Origin: Plectrocnemia conspersa
Lineage: Eukaryota > Arthropoda > Insecta > Trichoptera > Polycentropodidae
Direction of reading: 5' to 3'
Assembly: GCA_009617715.1 (NCBI GenBank)
Contig: VTFK01000051.1
Span: 315,001-379,000, forward strand
DNA length: 64,000 nucleotides
Shown here: piece by piece, positions 60,346 to 64,000 of the stretch
Layout of the letters: each line of letters begins with the position of its first letter
Numbering within the stretch: position 1 is the stretch's first letter
Translations under genes and position numbers: made by a program
Notes under the pieces: generated by a model
What the model saw: only the letters and a program-made list of their open reading frames with translations
Database searches by the model: none
Told to the model about the DNA's origin: nothing

Positions 60346-60545
60346 GTCACGTGACCACGTTTTCGACAATCGATATAATATGAAAATGTGGTGGGGGTGT
60401 AATGAGTCACGCGTTACATAGAGAGAGCGCGTGACGTCATTTGAGGTACACCCCCGGAGGTAGGTTATTGTGTCGCGTTATAATGTAATGGAGCAATTAC
60501 CTGTTTTGTGTAGTTGTTGGGCGTCCTCGTGGCACAATGGCGGCG
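60346..60545. promoter_or_regulatory. cluster of transcription factor motifs beside CpG island
   Basis: GTCACGTGAC (E-box palindrome of the CLEAR/USF type) at 60346-60355, TGAGTCA (AP-1) at 60403-60409, TGACGTCA (full CRE) at 60432-60439 and aatggcggc (YY1/Pho) at 60536-60544. This order, with the YY1 site nearest the GC-rich DNA, fits a TATA-less promoter directed rightward. On the minus strand ACAG|GTAATT (60501/60500) could be a donor of a leftward first exon. The direction is undecided. Confidence 0.45.
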
Positions 60546-60940
60546 CGGTTATGTCAAAGTTTCGTCGGGGATGGAATTACGTAAAAAAATCGAAGCACTG
60601 AGTGAACCTTGCGCACTGTGACCGTCGCGCACTGGCAACACCGAGATAGCGGAGGGGCACGGGGCTGGGGCGGAGCCTCTCGAGATGAGCCTCTTCCGGG
60701 GGCGCCGCGTGGAAAATTATCCCGCCTCGGGCGCGCGATCCGCGGAAATGTCCTCCCCCACTGTCCGCCGCTGTCGGAAAACGGGCAGGGGTTTAGGCCG
60801 GAGACGCAACCATCGGCGCGCGAGCAGAACGGTGCGCCGCTCGAAAGCGCAGATGTCGATGCAACAGTTGGCCGAACGATGAAAGCTGCGCGAGAAGGTT
60901 CATATAGTCGATTGAGTCGTCTACGCGTGGTTACCTAAAT
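60546..60940. promoter_or_regulatory. CpG-rich island, putative first exon
   Basis: Strongly GC-rich. The plus frame from ATG 60685 gives 65 codons (MSLFRGRRVENYPASG..., arginine-rich) and another is open at 60609-60938. Both are typical of unselected GC-rich DNA, so I do not call a protein. Probably promoter and leader. Confidence 0.4.
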
Positions 60941-61026
60941 AAAACTAAAAAAATAACTTAAATATATATTCTGTCTGGAGACATTTCAACTTAGATCATA
61001 TAATTTTATTAGCAAATAAATTAATA

Positions 61027-61320
61027 AATTATATTTTCACTGGTAAAAATGTATTCCGATATGATTTCACTGAAATGACATATTTAAAAAATATTTTCAG
61101 GATAGAATCGAGACTGCTTTTTTTAGATTTTGCTTTAAGGGGTAATTCGAGAATTTTTGCTTTAGAATCAGGGACGTCATATTAGCTATTTTCAGACGTA
61201 GGGGCAAAAGTTGGCCAGTCAATGGTCATTTTTTTTAATATTTCAATTTCATTATGTATGATTCATAGTATTTTATTAAATGACATGCATTTTTGTAGCC
61301 AAATTCAAGGAGGTAGGTAA
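61027..61320 (-). repeat. composite of AT-rich family end and 'gacgtc' family
   Basis: 61027-61200 in reverse complement matches 20560-20935. 61165-61320 matches the 'cagggacgtcatt' family seen at 58.3, 58.9 and 62.5 kb (cagggacgtcat at 61170, gccagtcaatggtcat at 61214). Confidence 0.6.
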
Positions 61321-61392
61321 TTAATTAGTAACACATGCTTCTCACATAAGAACATATATAAAAGTACGTGGAAAGTACCGGGTAGCACACTA

Positions 61393-61515
61393 TGCAATCA
61401 AATAGATCATGTGCTGATATCTAAAAAAAGAGCAAATTCACATATAGAGGAGCAAATGCCGATTCAGACCATTACTTAATAGTTAAATTGAAACAAAAGA
61501 TATCTATCATTTAAC
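61393..61515 (+). pseudogene. LINE apurinic-type endonuclease remnant
   Basis: 61393-61440 reads CNQIDHVLISKKRANSHI. After a frame shift 61449-61510 reads GANADSDHYLIVKLKQK. NQIDHVLI and SDHYL are the C-terminal catalytic motifs (including the SDH His) of EEP endonucleases in RTE-like and related LINEs. Frameshifted and truncated. Sequence to about 61700 may be more of the same element but is too decayed to read. Confidence 0.8.
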
Positions 61516-61719
61516 AAAAAGAAGGACAAAAGAGAAAAAAGTGGCAAACCGAAAAACTAAGAAACAAAGACACGATGATGCACTATCAAGACATTCTGGA
61601 AGAAAAACCAAATAGGATTAATGAATCGAAGCAACGGGTCGAAAAGGGTGGAAGATTCTAACGGACATGGCCAAAACCGACCACCCATTGTAGTGCCGTG
61701 GGAGAAGAAGAATATATTC

Positions 61720-62440
61720 AGTCTCTTAAGAAGTCAATAAAACTTATGATCTCTATATAATATATTGCAATTTGTCACTAAAAATACATCCTATCCAGAT
61801 TCGTGAAGTTGTGTAAAAATCACCCCAATTATTAATTGACAAGTCTATCTATAATCACTGTCAGCAGGCTTTAGTGGACTAGTAACACGGTTTTCGTCAA
61901 CGTCGTTTCATCGTAACTAATTTCTTATGATTCTCGAAGGCATTATATTATTACAATATTTATTGTTCTACCATATCATTAGGAACAAAAATAATATGTT
62001 TTAAATGCGGATGACCTGAAAGTGTTTAAGAATATTCGCACAAATGCGAATTTGCTGCTTTTAAAAAAGACATCGAAGACTTAGAGCGACGTTTAAGCCG
62101 ATATTTTATATTTATCACATTACGATTCACATTTTGTACAATATGTTAGTTCTTTAATGATAACTCAATAAGAAGGATTCAGAGGAAATTTTTCAGATAT
62201 CTCTATAAGCGAGTACAGATTACTAGGATATAATTCATTCAAATGGTCCCAAGGCAGGCTCTGGCAAGTGCCCCACCCAAATATTTCACTCTCAGACATT
62301 TTACGAACAAAAATGTTACCTTTTTTAATTTTTTTGTTGCCCACATAAAATTTTATATTTTTGGTCTATACCATTGATGGAGTTTAACAGACCTAGTCAA
62401 GACTGTATTTAAAAAAAATAAGGTTAACTTGATAATTTCT
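61720..62440. other. no gene seen
   Basis: AT-rich, no supported feature. Confidence 0.35.
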
Positions 62441-62450
62441 GGTTTAGAAT

Positions 62451-62577
62451 CAGGGACGTCATTTCAGCTTTTTACAGGGAGAGGGGGGAGGAGCAAAAGA
62501 AAGTTTGCTAGTCAGTGGTCGTATTTTTAATATTTCAATTTCATTAAGATTCAGGGGGGGGGACAAAATGACGACCC
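62451..62577. mobile_element. short element with cagggacgtcattt ends
   Basis: cagggacgtcattt at the left and aaaatgacgaccctg at the right are imperfect inverted termini. The interior has gagaggggggag and gtcagtggtcgtatt as in the 58.3-59.0 kb copies. No clear target duplication. Confidence 0.5.
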
Positions 62578-62635
62578 TGAACTAACAATCATATATAGCA
62601 CATAACTTAAGTGCAAATATTAGATATGTTCTGAC

Positions 62636-63274
62636 TAGGGATTCCAATCCCGGTCCAAAATTTTGATCCCGGGATTTCGGTATTGCATTTAGTCGATCCC
62701 GGGATCCCGGGACCAGTCCCGGGATAATTTTCATGTTATTTTAACGATAAAAATAATTTAAAATGAATAATACAATATATTTTTACATGTTTTTTATAAC
62801 GTACAATGTATAAAGTACGTATAATTTTAGTCTTGGACTTAAAATAGAAAATAATATAATAAAAATAAAAAAGGGAAGGTTATATATTTATTTGAGAAGA
62901 AAAAAAATGAACTTTTGACAATAAATGTACATAGGTATGTACATTCATAGACACAATTATTTGAAAACATTATTTTGAATAAAACTCACGAAGTAACATC
63001 AAAGCATCAAGTGTTTTATCATTTAGCCTTGATCTGATTTTGGTTCCTAAGCAGCCTGCTGCTGAAAAAGCACGTTCAGACTCACAGCCTCAAAGATTCA
63101 CAGATGACACGTGCAACTCGCGCAAGTTTGTACACGAAATATAACGATGTTGTCAATAATAATTCGATTGTGCTTGATAAATCAACCAATCCGAAAAATT
63201 CGGGATTATGTTTTATAATCCCGGGACTCATCGGGTATTGAAAATCGTTCGGGATCCCGGGATTGGAATCCCTA
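62636..63274 (-). mobile_element. hAT element remnant with transposase C-terminus
   Basis: Flanked by identical gttctgac (62628-62635, 63275-63282). Ends tagggattccaatcccgg and its inverse. On the minus strand 63086-62970 reads CESERAFSAAGCLGTKIRSR then LNDKTLDALMLLREFYSK and a stop. This matches the hAT C-terminal dimerisation region pattern (SERxFSxAG...R.RL...). The rest of the transposase is missing. Near both ends 'tcccggga' is repeated. Confidence 0.9.
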
Positions 63275-63404
63275 GTTCTGACTGAAAAAGTTTGCGAATC
63301 CCTGTCTCAACCCAATAATAAATACATCGGTAATGCTCAAGTTGATGTTAAACAAATTGCCAATTTCTTTATTTGGACAATAAACATGCGTCGTAAGGGT
63401 TACC

Positions 63405-64000
63405 AACCGCTGCTTTTGTGAGCATGCGCAATGAAAGGGCCGCGCGCGGCGCTCGCATCGCCGAGATCGAACCCGGCGGCAACACTCACTGAATTTTAAA
63501 TTTAATATGCTCTCAAACGTTCTCTATAAACAATCGCACCGCGACTCCCTGTTTACCCTATTGCGGTTTCATCTTTTGCATCAGCACAAAAGCCACCACT
63601 TGCGGTTTCGCGCACACCGACGCACGCGTTCACACACACGCGCGCGTTCACGCACACGATATGAGATATCTCTGACCCCTCGCGTTCTCATTCCGAACTT
63701 TGCGAACGCGCTTATTGCCCTCGCTGACTTATGACCGTCAAAGTTCGGCCATGGACGCGAAACGCGAAATTGAAAATAACTCAACGAAGCGTGGCGGCGA
63801 GGTTCGTGATCGGGATTATAAAGGAAAAAATAACACGATTGTCGCCAAAGTGCCGGCATGAGAACGTGTCAACGTTATAAGGACGAAAATGGAAACTTTT
63901 CGAGCGGCGCTGATTTGCGTACACGCGATTGTCGGAAAATAATTTCGGAAATGGCGTGCTCGCGAATCCGTAAGCGAGGCAGAAAAAACACACGCATATT
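63405..64000. promoter_or_regulatory. CpG-rich island with NRF1/EWG-like site
   Basis: GCATGCGCA at 63422-63430 fits the NRF1/Erect-wing core. The surrounding sequence is rich in CG up to the window edge, with alternating cacgcg tracts at 63605-63660. A minus TCAGTG initiator-like site lies at about 63492, without a DPE at +28. Overlapping frames on both strands are not convincing. It is probably a promoter region whose gene may lie beyond the right edge. Confidence 0.35.

Noticed and set aside
63467..63480. tRNA-like ggttcgatct on minus strand
   Set aside because: No tRNA arms nearby; chance in CpG-rich DNA.

Overview
This looks like a gene-poor stretch of an arthropod, most probably insect, nuclear genome. 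It is AT-rich, has no bacterial-style gene packing, and carries many decayed class II elements of families usual in insects (mariner/Tc1, hAT, pogo/Tigger, piggyBac-type and foldback elements) plus pieces of non-LTR retrotransposons. Splice signals and Inr+DPE core promoter motifs fit an arthropod. I cannot name the species. I see no prokaryotic operon, CRISPR array, rRNA or intact tRNA gene, and no intact autonomous transposon.

Host gene: the best supported gene is on the minus strand near the left end. Exon 2994-3165 and exon 1013-1069 have good splice sites and matching phases. Together they encode a hydrophilic stretch with an NPxY motif (YENPNY). Two upstream segments end in splice donors in the phase needed to join exon 2994-3165: 5814-5988 (hydrophobic, with one in-frame TGA) and 27158-27347 (start MAALAHHHHHDEED). 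They are candidate alternative 5' exons. Further GC-rich islands at 20.0-20.4, 53.2-53.7, 60.3-60.9 and 63.4-64.0 kb may be promoters, of the same gene or of others. Two of them carry an Inr with a full DPE at exactly +28 on the minus strand.

Layout: 0-6 kb is the 3' part of the gene fragment, with introns. From 6 to 20 kb are piggyBac-type ends, a deleted mariner (10.1-10.6 kb), two AT-rich elements with inverted-repeat ends (12.6-14.5 and 16.7-17.7 kb) and a degenerate tandem array (18.1-20.0 kb) that runs up to a promoter-like island. From 20.5 to 27 kb are a longer mariner relict of the same family, hAT-type elements, and a 2.6 kb element with about 240-bp inverted ends. The 27-31 kb part holds the His-rich exon, a tRNA-like unit and a GC-rich segment with clustered GCCAT motifs. 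From 31 to 47 kb are a three-copy unclassified repeat, LINE relics at 33.1 and 41.5-42.7 kb, a piggyBac-type MITE and an internally deleted Tigger element (43.2-44.2 kb). The 48-51 kb part is a 2.27 kb hAT-type element filled with degenerate tandem repeats, then a pogo-type MITE. From 51 to 64 kb are LTR-like pieces, foldback elements, two more hAT-type elements (one keeping a transposase C-terminus), a LINE endonuclease remnant and two GC-rich islands.

I found no undescribed functional system that the sequence alone would prove. The most interesting leads are the phase-matched alternative first exons, the in-frame TGA between two hydrophobic segments, the repeat-filled hAT element, the two exact Inr+DPE promoters, and two unclassified elements with inverted-repeat ends.
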